27,996 bases of DNA, from assembly GCA_937892655.1 (NCBI GenBank), contig CALBJC010000052.1, positions 1-27,996 on the forward strand. The letters run 5' to 3'. The notes beneath the pieces are model-generated. The model ran no database searches. It had not been told where the DNA came from and saw only the letters and a program-made list of their open reading frames with translations. Below are positions 1-6,499 of this stretch, one piece after another. Positions within the stretch are counted from its first letter, which is position 1, and the number at the start of each line of letters is the position of its first letter. This DNA comes from an uncultured Clostridia bacterium (GTDB lineage: Bacteria > Bacillota > Clostridia > Oscillospirales > Ruminococcaceae). The translations under genes were made by a program, and so were the position numbers.

Positions 1-438
1 TTTAAAAGCTATCGGCATACCGTTTGCATATACCTCAAAGTTGCCAAAGCAATGAGCAAAAAGCTTTTTGCTCGTTGCTTTCACGCGATAGCGGAGATTA
101 TCAAGCTCCTTTTTTACCTTTTCGCTTGTGACAGGCTTTACGATATAACCGCTTGCGTGAAGCTCAAAGGCGTCTTCATAATAATTTTTATAGCCCGTTG
201 AAAAAATGATATTAACCTCAGGATTTATCTGCTTGAATTTTTCTGACAGACTTATTCCGTTTATATCTGACATTTCTATATCCACAAACGCAACATCGCA
301 AGGGGTTTTCTCCATCTGGTCGAGCGCCTCTTCGGGAAAACGAAAGCTGTAGATAACAGCGTCGTCACAAACCTCTTTTATCGAGTCAACAAGACCCGAA
401 AGAGCGATAGTTTCGTCATCAATTGCATAAATTATCAT
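1..438 (-). CDS. Response regulator with receiver domain and probable SARP/OmpR-type output domain (3' end beyond window)
   Basis: The start ATG at 438-436 follows an SD (AAGGAG) lying inside the end of the upstream kinase gene, one base past its stop, so the two are translationally coupled. The 146 visible residues begin with a CheY-like receiver: the acidic pair of IDDE near residues 7-9, the phospho-acceptor Asp in FVDIEMSD around residue 53, the conserved Thr/Ser region in IIFSTGYK, and the KPV lysine near residue 104. After the receiver the chain reads HCFGNFEVYANGMPIAFK. From memory this resembles the opening of a winged-helix SARP/BTAD-type output domain, not a LytTR domain. It is presumably the partner of the adjacent LytS-type sensor. 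The gene is cut by the window start, so total length and DNA-binding residues cannot be seen. The receiver call is firm and the output-domain call is moderate. Confidence 0.88.
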   Translation of the reverse strand, partial: MIIYAIDDETIALSGLVDSIKEVCDDAVIYSFRFPEEALDQMEKTPCDVAFVDIEMSDINGISLSEKFKQINPEVNIIFSTGYKNYYEDAFELHASGYIVKPVTSEKVKKELDNLRYRVKATSKKLFAHCFGNFEVYANGMPIAFK

Positions 439-439
439 A

Positions 440-2239
440 TCAATTCTCCTTTTTAGGAATACAAACAACAGCAGTTGTACCTATCGAGCATTCGCTGGTT
501 ATGTTAAGCGTTGCGCCGCAGGCATTTGATAAACGTTGCTTTACGTTGTTAATTCCGATATGACTGTTGTTATCGCTGTAATTATCAGCATCAAAGCCTT
601 TACCCGTATCAGTAACAATTATCTCGTAGCAATCAGGCTTCTCAGCAGAAAAAACAGTAAGCTTGCCGCCACCGCGCTTTTTTGAAATACCGTGCTTGAC
701 AGCATTTTCAACAAGAGGCTGTATTGTCATAACAGGTAAAAAGAAATCCTTGGCATTTATATCATATTCAATTTCAAGCTCATCGCCAAAACGTACTTTT
801 TCAATATCAAGATAGGTTTTAACGTGGTTAAGCTCTGTTGAAAAGGGAATAAGATCTTTTTTATCAAGAGAATCAAGGTTGTTTCTGAGATAATCAGAGA
901 AATTGCTGATTACGGTTTTTGCGGTACTGTCATCCTTTCCGCAAAGGTGATATATGGTGTTTAGAACGTTATAGAGAAAATGAGGCTGAATTTGTGACAT
1001 CATTATAGCGATACGGCTTTCCTGAAGCTGTTGCTGTAATTCCTTTTCGCGCATAGCCGCAAACAGACTTTTCGGGATAAATCTTAAAGCGTATATAAGC
1101 GCGCATACAAAAACAGGTACAAAAACTATTCTTGAAACAAGATTATCCTGCCATAGTCCTGCCGCCATACCCGCCATATCTGCAACAAATGATGCAGGAA
1201 CAAGTATTTCGCCTACAATAAGTATTTTTCGTTTAGCTGACGATTTTTTAAATTCTGTTATACAGCATACAATAAGAATAATACCTGATATTGCAATAAA
1301 CGGTGCTGAATATGCGCATACATCGTAAGGCAGAATTATATCTATAAACGAAAGAGCCAAAAGCGCGCAGAAGGCGGTTGATGTTACTGCTATTGCTGTG
1401 CCGCAGATTCTTTTGTTTTTGACGCTTAGAGTATCAGCCACAATACACATAGTAAAGAACATATACATAAAACTGCATAATTGAACAGAGTATGTGTTGA
1501 ACTGAGTATTGTTACTCCATAAAGAAATATATGGCGCTGACATTACCGTATGACCGCCCGCGAAAAAAATAGTAGCCGCGGTCTGCCAGAGCGTTTTGCT
1601 GTAAGGGATATGAAGAAGGGTAGAAAAAAGAGCAATACCGAAAAGAACGAGGGATAGAAAGATTGTAATATAGCCTGAAGTACGCTCGCTGTTACCTTGA
1701 GAAACGAGGGCTTTTTCAGTTTCGGGAGAATATATAGAAAGTGAATCCAAAAACGTATTTACAGCATCAGAGTTACCGAATTTGTGTGGGTTTTTAAGTA
1801 TTATCTCAATGCCGTAGCTTTCTTTTCCAGTTATTCTGTAGGCAGAAATATTCTCACCGCAGGTAAACGAGCCAATCTTTTCATTTTCAGAATCAAAGCT
1901 GTGAACACATTCGCCGCCTATATACATTTGACCGCCCAGATGGTCAAGATTAAAAAGAACCGACCAGCCCTCTCTGAGAGAACCGATATTCTCGCCGTCA
2001 GGCGTAACAGCTTCAAAAACGCCTCTGAGGGTAACATCGCCTTGTAAGGCGGGTATACGGCTCTGAGGGGTAATTTTATGCCATTGTCCGTCACCGATTT
2101 TGTATTCACCTGAAAAAACAACATCAAGAGAGGTAGGCGCAACTGAATTATGGTTGTCAACAAAGGTGATTATTGTAACAACAATCATCAGTAAAACAAA
2201 AACAAACTGACCAATACTGCTTAATCTAACTTTCTTCAT
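440..2239 (-). CDS. LytS/YehU-type multi-TM sensor histidine kinase
   Basis: 599-aa membrane sensor kinase, which autophosphorylates and passes phosphate to the response regulator encoded next. I chose the ATG at 2239 (MKKVRLSS) because AAGGAAATTGCT sits just upstream; a start at 2296 would lie in the promoter. An N-terminal TM helix (about residues 10-27) is followed by a ~170-residue extracellular domain, then about seven TM helices (roughly 190-395), a 7TMR-DISM-like layout. The cytoplasmic part has the His_kinase (PF06580) phosphorylation motif SQIQPHFLYN with His420, then a HATPase domain with the N box (LVENAVKHG) and G box (DTGKGFD). A promoter TTGATT-17-TAAAAT lies at 2268-2296. The signal sensed is unknown. 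The family assignment is secure from the motifs. Confidence 0.93.
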   Translation of the reverse strand: MKKVRLSSIGQFVFVLLMIVVTIITFVDNHNSVAPTSLDVVFSGEYKIGDGQWHKITPQSRIPALQGDVTLRGVFEAVTPDGENIGSLREGWSVLFNLDHLGGQMYIGGECVHSFDSENEKIGSFTCGENISAYRITGKESYGIEIILKNPHKFGNSDAVNTFLDSLSIYSPETEKALVSQGNSERTSGYITIFLSLVLFGIALFSTLLHIPYSKTLWQTAATIFFAGGHTVMSAPYISLWSNNTQFNTYSVQLCSFMYMFFTMCIVADTLSVKNKRICGTAIAVTSTAFCALLALSFIDIILPYDVCAYSAPFIAISGIILIVCCITEFKKSSAKRKILIVGEILVPASFVADMAGMAAGLWQDNLVSRIVFVPVFVCALIYALRFIPKSLFAAMREKELQQQLQESRIAIMMSQIQPHFLYNVLNTIYHLCGKDDSTAKTVISNFSDYLRNNLDSLDKKDLIPFSTELNHVKTYLDIEKVRFGDELEIEYDINAKDFFLPVMTIQPLVENAVKHGISKKRGGGKLTVFSAEKPDCYEIIVTDTGKGFDADNYSDNNSHIGINNVKQRLSNACGATLNITSECSIGTTAVVCIPKKEN

Positions 2240-2267
2240 AGCAATTTCCTTTATAGTTTTTTTCAAC

Positions 2268-2296
2268 ATTTTAACATAACTATGCAAAAAAATCAA
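2268..2296 (-). promoter_or_regulatory. Promoter of the sensor kinase operon
   Basis: On the minus strand, TTGATT (2296-2291) and TAAAAT (2273-2268) are separated by 17 bp and lie about 30 bp upstream of the kinase start. Seen by eye, not tested. Confidence 0.6.
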
Positions 2297-2375
2297 TCAT
2301 ACAAAAAACCATAACAGAATTTGCAGAGAAGTATATCGTATAAAGAAAAAAGAAAATGAAAACAAAAAACAACAA

Positions 2376-2403
2376 CCTTGAAATGCACCACCGCATTTCA
2401 AGG
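2376..2403 (-). terminator. Intrinsic terminator downstream of the second small RNA
   Basis: A perfect 11-bp inverted repeat (CCTTGAAATGC / GCATTTCAAGG) with a 6-nt loop. On the minus strand it is followed by TTGTTGTTTTTTG. It would stop transcripts from the tRNA/small-RNA block before the kinase promoter. Confidence 0.75.
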
Positions 2404-2429
2404 CTGTTTTGCTGGCTTGAAATTAGAAT

Positions 2430-2498
2430 AAAAAAGAACCAGATGCGCGTGAGCGCCGGGGGCTTGGTGTTGAAACCGATAACCCCTCTCCTGATTCT
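2430..2498 (-). ncRNA. Candidate small structured RNA, copy 2 (~70 nt)
   Basis: Lies directly downstream of TTGACA-17-TATACT, with a predicted transcription start at about 2498, the first base of the outer helix. Three helices can be drawn: P1, AGAATCAG with CTGGTTCT (2491-2498 / 2435-2442, 8 bp with one G-U); P2, GGGG with CCCC enclosing a short GGT/ACC hairpin; P3, GCGC-TCAC-GCGC. P1 is followed by TTTTTTATT, so the RNA probably ends there. No open reading frame is evident. It shares promoter, architecture and flanks with copy 1 (2600-2668), and the P2 and P3 sequences differ in a compensating way. No known family is recognised. Confidence 0.6.
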
Positions 2499-2504
2499 AC
2501 TATC

Positions 2505-2533
2505 AGTATAGCGAAAACACTTGAAAATGTCAA
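2505..2533 (-). promoter_or_regulatory. Strong promoter of small RNA copy 2
   Basis: Consensus -35 TTGACA (2533-2528), 17-bp spacer, and -10 TATACT (2510-2505) on the minus strand, with the predicted start about 7 nt downstream at 2498. Confidence 0.75.
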
Positions 2534-2599
2534 TATTCAACATAATAGTGAAAAAATCCAAATAAAATCAACCTCAGACACGAGGTAGGAACAATAAAA

Positions 2600-2668
2600 A
2601 TAAAAGAACCAGTTGCGAATAGTCGCCTCGGGCTCAGCAAAAATGCCGCACACCCGATTACTGGTTCT
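2600..2668 (-). ncRNA. Candidate small structured RNA, copy 1 (~70 nt)
   Basis: Follows TTGACA-17-TATACT with a predicted start at 2668. It folds as a three-helix junction: P1, AGAACCAGT with ACTGGTTCT (2660-2668 / 2605-2613, 9 bp); P2, CGGG with CCCG carrying an inner CGGCA/TGCTG hairpin; P3, GCGA-CTAT-TCGC. A U-rich run (TTTTATTTTT) follows P1. Relative to copy 2, P1 keeps pairing through C-G to U-G changes, and P2 and P3 keep pairing with different bases, which supports selection on structure. It lies just downstream of tRNA-Pro but has its own promoter. No family is recognised; it is not a tRNA, 6S or SRP fold. Confidence 0.62.
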
Positions 2669-2674
2669 ATCATC

Positions 2675-2703
2675 AGTATAGCGGGATTTCTTGAGGATGT
2701 CAA
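2675..2703 (-). promoter_or_regulatory. Strong promoter of small RNA copy 1
   Basis: Minus-strand TTGACA (2703-2698), 17 bp, TATACT (2680-2675). Identical -35, -10 and spacing to the promoter of copy 2 and to the RNA promoter at 21812-21840. Confidence 0.77.
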
Positions 2704-2770
2704 TATTCAACATATAAGTGCAAAAATCCAATAAAACCAACCTCAGATGCGAGGTAGGAAGAAGAAAAAC

Positions 2771-2807
2771 AAGAACCTCGATACGAGAATTGCGTGTCGA
2801 GGCTCTT
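2771..2807 (-). terminator. Intrinsic terminator of tRNA-Pro
   Basis: Minus-strand hairpin with an 11-bp stem (AAGAGCCTCGA / TCGAGGTTCTT, one G-U), extended by ACG/CGT pairs in the loop and followed by GTTTTTCTTCTT. It starts 4 nt after the tRNA CCA end. Confidence 0.8.
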
Positions 2808-2811
2808 ATAC

Positions 2812-2888
2812 TGGTCGAGGTGACGGGACTCGAACCCACGGCCTCTGCGTCCCGAACGCAGCGCTCTACCAAACTGAGCCACACCTCG
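2812..2888 (-). tRNA. tRNA-Pro (anticodon CGG)
   Basis: 77 nt including an encoded CCA. The acceptor stem CGAGGTG pairs with CACCTCG, and the discriminator is A. The D arm is GCTCAGTTTGGTAGAGC. The anticodon stem CTGCG/CGCAG holds the loop TTCGGGA, with anticodon CGG. The T loop is TTCGAGT. The promoter is at 2899-2927 and the terminator at 2771-2807, so it is a single-gene unit. Confidence 0.96.
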
Positions 2889-2898
2889 ATACTATTAG

Positions 2899-2927
2899 AT
2901 TATAGCACAACTCTTTATCAAATTCAA
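2899..2927 (-). promoter_or_regulatory. Promoter of tRNA-Pro
   Basis: Minus-strand TTGAAT (2927-2922), 17 bp, TATAAT (2904-2899), about 10 bp upstream of the mature tRNA 5' end. Confidence 0.72.
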
Positions 2928-2940
2928 GTATTAAAATCAA

Positions 2941-2970
2941 AAAAGCGACCTGCTATTTCAGGTCGCTTTT
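2941..2970 (-). terminator. Intrinsic terminator of the GH43-GH5 operon
   Basis: Perfect 12-bp stem (AAAAGCGACCTG / CAGGTCGCTTTT) with a 6-nt loop, 4 bp past the GH5 stop. T runs flank both sides. Confidence 0.85.
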
Positions 2971-2974
2971 TATG

Positions 2975-4183
2975 TTATGCCGCGTCTTTTTCTTCTTCTT
3001 TACTTGAAACCTCGTAGCCGTATTTTGCGTTTATTTCATCGAGCATTGTCTGTAAATTCTGATCATACATTACAAAGTTATCTCTGTCATAATGCTCCTT
3101 TGTTACCGCCCATAGCATCGGGCAGCAAGCGCCTATACCGAGCGCTTCATCGCAGACAGCGCTTATAAATCTGTTTACATCCTCAGCCTCTTTATTCTTT
3201 GTTGCAACGCCGTATTCGCCGATAATTACAGGTATGCCCTTATCAACAAAGGTTTCCTTGATAAGATTCATATAATGCTTTAAAAGCTCATAGTCCTCAT
3301 CGCTGCCCCAGGTTGTCTGCGCCTTACCCCATGCAGCGTCCTCTGTTAAAATACAGAAGGTTGAAGGAGTATAGTAGTGAACTGAAACCGCACAGCTGTT
3401 TGCAGGGTCATTTGGCATTACAAACAGCTCATCACAGGTAAGGTCAAAGTCAGTATTGTAGCCGGCGATAAGTAAGTGACGTTTGTCATTTTGCTTGCCT
3501 GAGGCTCTTACAATATTAACAAATTTCTGATTTATCTCATTTAAAAGCCCGAAGGATTCAGCCTTGCCGTCGGTTTTGCCGCTGTATCTGTTCCAGAGTG
3601 ACTCCCAGCCGCCTTCTTCGTTTAACGATTCAAAAATAAGTCTGTCGCCAAAGTCGCCGAATTCTGCACTAAGCTGAGTCCAAACCTTTTCATACTTTGT
3701 CATACACTTATCCTTTTTAGTAGGAAAATCTTCCCACCAGCCACCGTCCCAGTGAATATTGAGAACAACATATAAATCGCATTCGATAGCCCAGGTTACA
3801 ACCTCTTTTACTCTTGCAATAAGGTCAGGGTGAATGTTATATTCCTCATCCATCATATTTGACCACGCCACAGGGATTCTCACGCTGTTAAAGCCACAGC
3901 TTTTGTAGCCAGCAAAAATCTCCTTTGTTACAATCGGTGAGCCCCAGCCCGTTTCATAGGTTGAAACATCATCGCCATAAAGCCATGTTCCACAGCTTTC
4001 AAAGGTATTGCCAAGGTTGATACCGAGCCCCATATCCTCAACAACCTGAGCTGTTGTCATTCCTCTTACCTCTGTCAGCTTGACATCAGGCTTGCTGACA
4101 TTTTCTTTTTCCTTACCGCAGGCAGTAAGCATGGTTGCCGATACTGCAAATGCCAAAGCAACCGATAAAATTTTCTTCAACAT
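2975..4183 (-). CDS. GH5-family endoglucanase-like lipoprotein
   Basis: 402-aa glycoside hydrolase predicted to cut beta-1,4-glucan or related plant polysaccharides at the cell surface. The N terminus is a lipoprotein signal peptide ending in the lipobox LTAC with Cys22. A TIM-barrel domain of the GH5 cellulase type follows: INLGNTF (55-61), the strand-3 HWDGGWW (144-150), the acid/base Glu189 in ESLNEE, VHYYTP (268-273), and the nucleophile Glu323 in IGEYG. No carbohydrate-binding module or dockerin is visible. The start ATG at 4183 has AGGGTGA upstream, overlapping the GH43 stop, so it is the second gene of a coupled operon. A strong terminator follows. Exact substrate (cellulose, glucomannan or xyloglucan) cannot be fixed by eye. 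Confidence 0.92.
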   Translation of the reverse strand: MLKKILSVALAFAVSATMLTACGKEKENVSKPDVKLTEVRGMTTAQVVEDMGLGINLGNTFESCGTWLYGDDVSTYETGWGSPIVTKEIFAGYKSCGFNSVRIPVAWSNMMDEEYNIHPDLIARVKEVVTWAIECDLYVVLNIHWDGGWWEDFPTKKDKCMTKYEKVWTQLSAEFGDFGDRLIFESLNEEGGWESLWNRYSGKTDGKAESFGLLNEINQKFVNIVRASGKQNDKRHLLIAGYNTDFDLTCDELFVMPNDPANSCAVSVHYYTPSTFCILTEDAAWGKAQTTWGSDEDYELLKHYMNLIKETFVDKGIPVIIGEYGVATKNKEAEDVNRFISAVCDEALGIGACCPMLWAVTKEHYDRDNFVMYDQNLQTMLDEINAKYGYEVSSKEEEKDAA

Positions 4184-4192
4184 AAAATCACC

Positions 4193-5512
4193 CTATTTCA
4201 TAAATACAAAGCTTTCAAGCTCAAAAAGATTTCTTCCGTTAAACATATTCTCAAATGCTCCGCTGTAAGCGTGGTCAACAACAAAATACAAAGAATGTCT
4301 GCCCGTGACATTGTCTACAATACATTTGTAAACTCCGTCATCAGCGCCGATTTTGCATTCACCGATTTTTCTGCCGTCCTCGCCGTCAACATAAACGCTT
4401 ACAACCGAGCTGCAGCCACAGCCCTTGACCTTGAATGCAAGCTCCATAGTCTTGGTAGAGTAGTCCTCGCCGAAGTCATAATACTTGTAGCCGATAACGC
4501 TCTTGTTCTTGATGCCCGTTACAACTCTTGTAAACATATTGTATTCAGTAATGAATGTACCGCCCTTTAAAACGCAGGCAATGTCAGCAGGAGTAATCTT
4601 GTAAGGATTGAGTGATTCCTCAAAGCCTAAGGATGTCATTTCAACCTGAGGGATGCTACCGTCAGGAAGCATCTCAATCCTTTCAACACAAGCCCTTCTT
4701 GACATTATAGTGCCGTTTGTCATCTTGTGGTAGAAAATATACCACTGACCATTGATACAGCATATTGAGCCGTGGTCGTTACCGCCAGGGTAATCAATGC
4801 TGTTGTCAATAATAGTACCTCTGTGAACAAATGGCCCTGTAGGTGAGTCTGATGTCATATAGTCAAGCCTTGAGCCGATTTTCGGAGAGTAGATAAGGTA
4901 GTATGTATCGCCGACCTTTCTCGGTGAACAAGCCTCGAAAAAGCCCGAAGGGTCATCCTTTACAGGAATGATGTCAGGAATATATGAGCCTGAAACCATC
5001 TTATACATATTGTTTTCCATTTCGCACATAAACGATTTTTCAAAACCGCAGTAAACATAGTTTCTGCCGTCATCGTCAACTAAAACACCAGGGTCTATGA
5101 ATGTACCCTGACCTACAAGCTCTTCAGGTACATCATATTCATAGACATTTACAAGCTTAAAAGGTCCTTCGGGCTTGTCAGCTACTGCGACACACCCTTT
5201 TGCCCACATAATGTAGCAGAAAAGGTAATACTTACCGTCTTTTTCTACAACGTCAGGGGCGTATAAATAGCCGTCAGTCCAGTCGGCTGTATCAGATTTA
5301 TGATCTCTGTCATCTCTTGTGTGAAAAATGTGACCGTGGCATACCCAGTTGTTTAAGTCGTTGACACTTGCAGACCATACCTTTAATTTAAAATCACAGA
5401 ATGAGTCAGAGCCTGGTCTGTCATGAGAGCCGTAAATATAAACTCTGTCACCGAAAACCCTCGGTTCGCCGTCAGGAATATACTCCCATAATGGTAAATA
5501 TGGATTAGCCAT
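4193..5512 (-). CDS. GH43-family arabinofuranosidase/xylosidase-like enzyme with C-terminal CBM6-like region
   Basis: 439-aa predicted intracellular glycosidase with no signal peptide. It begins MANPYLPLWEYIPDGEPRVF, and the five-bladed propeller of GH43 is recognisable. Probable catalytic residues are the base Asp14 (IPDGEP), the pKa-modulating Asp140 (TFIDPGVL) and the acid Glu193 (FFEACSPRK). Residues from about 330 form a beta-rich module (VVSVYVDGEDGRKIGECKI, VTGRHSLYFVV) resembling CBM6-like additions in this subfamily. Placement beside an arabinose catabolic operon, divergent from an AraC-type regulator, suggests action on arabinose-containing oligosaccharides. The SD is AAAGGCGG. The GH5 gene follows 9 bp downstream. 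The family is certain; the substrate is inferred. Confidence 0.92.
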   Translation of the reverse strand: MANPYLPLWEYIPDGEPRVFGDRVYIYGSHDRPGSDSFCDFKLKVWSASVNDLNNWVCHGHIFHTRDDRDHKSDTADWTDGYLYAPDVVEKDGKYYLFCYIMWAKGCVAVADKPEGPFKLVNVYEYDVPEELVGQGTFIDPGVLVDDDGRNYVYCGFEKSFMCEMENNMYKMVSGSYIPDIIPVKDDPSGFFEACSPRKVGDTYYLIYSPKIGSRLDYMTSDSPTGPFVHRGTIIDNSIDYPGGNDHGSICCINGQWYIFYHKMTNGTIMSRRACVERIEMLPDGSIPQVEMTSLGFEESLNPYKITPADIACVLKGGTFITEYNMFTRVVTGIKNKSVIGYKYYDFGEDYSTKTMELAFKVKGCGCSSVVSVYVDGEDGRKIGECKIGADDGVYKCIVDNVTGRHSLYFVVDHAYSGAFENMFNGRNLFELESFVFMK

Positions 5513-5547
5513 AAGTTCTACCGCCTTTCAAAATATCCGTCAAGATT

Positions 5548-5576
5548 ATTGTAGCATAATTATGAAAACGATATAA
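5548..5576 (-). promoter_or_regulatory. Activator-type promoter of the GH43-GH5 operon
   Basis: Minus-strand -10 TACAAT (5553-5548). The -35 position 17 bp upstream (5576-5571) reads TTATAT, a poor match. An inverted repeat of the putative regulator ends about 6 bp upstream of this weak -35, the geometry of an activator-dependent promoter. Confidence 0.5.
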
Positions 5577-5582
5577 TAAACT

Positions 5583-5615
5583 TTTGTGCATACAAAACTG
5601 CACAAATGTGCAAAC
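5583..5615. promoter_or_regulatory. Putative AraC-type operator: inverted repeat plus extra half-site
   Basis: TTTGTGCA (5583-5590) and TGCACAAA (5599-5606) form a perfect 8-bp inverted repeat with an 8-bp spacer. A third half-site TGTGCAAAC (5607-5615) abuts it. A fourth, CGTGCAAAC, lies at 5659-5667 within the regulator's own promoter, and a similar site occurs before the GH51 gene at 15176-15190. Confidence 0.55.
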
Positions 5616-5650
5616 TTTATCTGAAAATAGCATAAAATCGCCAAACCTAC

Positions 5651-5679
5651 TTGAAAAACGTGCAAACGTATGGTAAAAT
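5651..5679 (+). promoter_or_regulatory. Promoter of the AraC-type regulator operon, overlapped by a half-site
   Basis: TTGAAA (5651-5656), 17 bp, TAAAAT (5674-5679). The motif GAAAAACGTGCAAA (5653-5666) overlaps the -35 and spacer, consistent with autoregulation. Confidence 0.6.
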
Positions 5680-5703
5680 AATGCTCAAAGGGGGAAGGAC
5701 TAT

Positions 5704-6498
5704 ATGGAGATACAGTATGTCGGCTTTCATCATAGCCATAGCGGCGATTTTGTAATTGACAGACCTTACGGAATAGGTGACTGCCTTTTGCTATTTATAA
5801 AAACACCTGCTTTTTTCAGAATAGGTGGTAAAGAGATCATCGTTCAGAAAAACTCGTTTATCCTTTATACTGAAGGCGTGCCGCAGTATTACAGAGCTTT
5901 TGGCAACGTTTATATTGATGACTGGATGCATTTTAGAATGGAGAATATCGACAGAGAAATGCTTTCAAGCCTTGAAATCCCTATAAACGAGGTAGTGCCG
6001 CTTGGATCAATATCCGAGTTTTCTGACATTATGAAAAAGGTTACCGAAGAATTTTATACTGATAATCCTTTCAGAGCGGATATAACAGAATCATATCTGA
6101 GAATCCTGTTTATGAAGCTGAGCACCCATCTGAAAAATCAGCGTGAAATGAAGCTTGATACTGAGCTTATAAGATATAAAGAGCTCAGAAACTCGATTTA
6201 TAATATGCCTCATATCAACCGCTCTGTTGATGAAATGGCAAAGGAGCTTTCTGTCAGTCGTTCAGGCTTTCAGCATAATTATAAAAAGCATTTCGGTGTA
6301 GCGGTAACCGAGGATAAAATAACAGCGCGTATCAACAGAGCGCAGTTTTATCTTACCTCTACAAATCTCTCGTTAGCCGAGATTTCAGAGCTTTGCGGCT
6401 ATAAGGATGAAGTGTATTTTATGAAGCAGTTCAAACAGCGGACAAACCTTACCCCTACTGAATACAGAGCGCTCAAGTTAGCGCAGAAAGAGGAATAA
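5704..6498 (+). CDS. AraC-family transcriptional regulator
   Basis: 264-aa regulator, probably sensing an arabinose-related sugar and controlling the flanking operons. The N-terminal half is an AraC-type cupin sensor (FILYTEGVPQYYRAFG, then DDWMHFRM around residues 70-80). The C-terminal ~100 residues hold two helix-turn-helix motifs, SVDEMAKELSVSRSGFQHNY and the signature SLAEISELCGYKDEVYFMKQ, ending FKQRTNLTPTEYRAL. It is divergent from GH43-GH5 and one base from the downstream kinase, whose SD lies inside its end. The SD GGGGGAAGG precedes the ATG. The regulated genes are inferred from position and shared GTGCA sites. Confidence 0.92.
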   Translation: MEIQYVGFHHSHSGDFVIDRPYGIGDCLLLFIKTPAFFRIGGKEIIVQKNSFILYTEGVPQYYRAFGNVYIDDWMHFRMENIDREMLSSLEIPINEVVPLGSISEFSDIMKKVTEEFYTDNPFRADITESYLRILFMKLSTHLKNQREMKLDTELIRYKELRNSIYNMPHINRSVDEMAKELSVSRSGFQHNYKKHFGVAVTEDKITARINRAQFYLTSTNLSLAEISELCGYKDEVYFMKQFKQRTNLTPTEYRALKLAQKEE

Positions 6499-6499
6499 T

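Larger units (their letters stand above)
2435..2759 (-). repeat. Two tandem ~155-bp units (period ~170 bp) each holding a promoter and small RNA
   Basis: Units at 2605-2759 and 2435-2590. Read on the minus strand, each starts with TCCTACCTCG, a CCTC/GAGG mini-hairpin, GGTTG, a T-rich stretch, ATGTTGAATATTGACA, the promoter, and the small RNA. The leader and promoter portions are nearly identical. The RNA bodies differ strongly except in the outer helix, so the duplication is old or the interior evolves fast. Confidence 0.8.

Noticed and set aside
2537..2884. Open frames across the tRNA-Pro and small-RNA block
   Set aside because: They read through the tRNA, two terminators and two promoters; the structure-bearing RNAs explain the sequence better.
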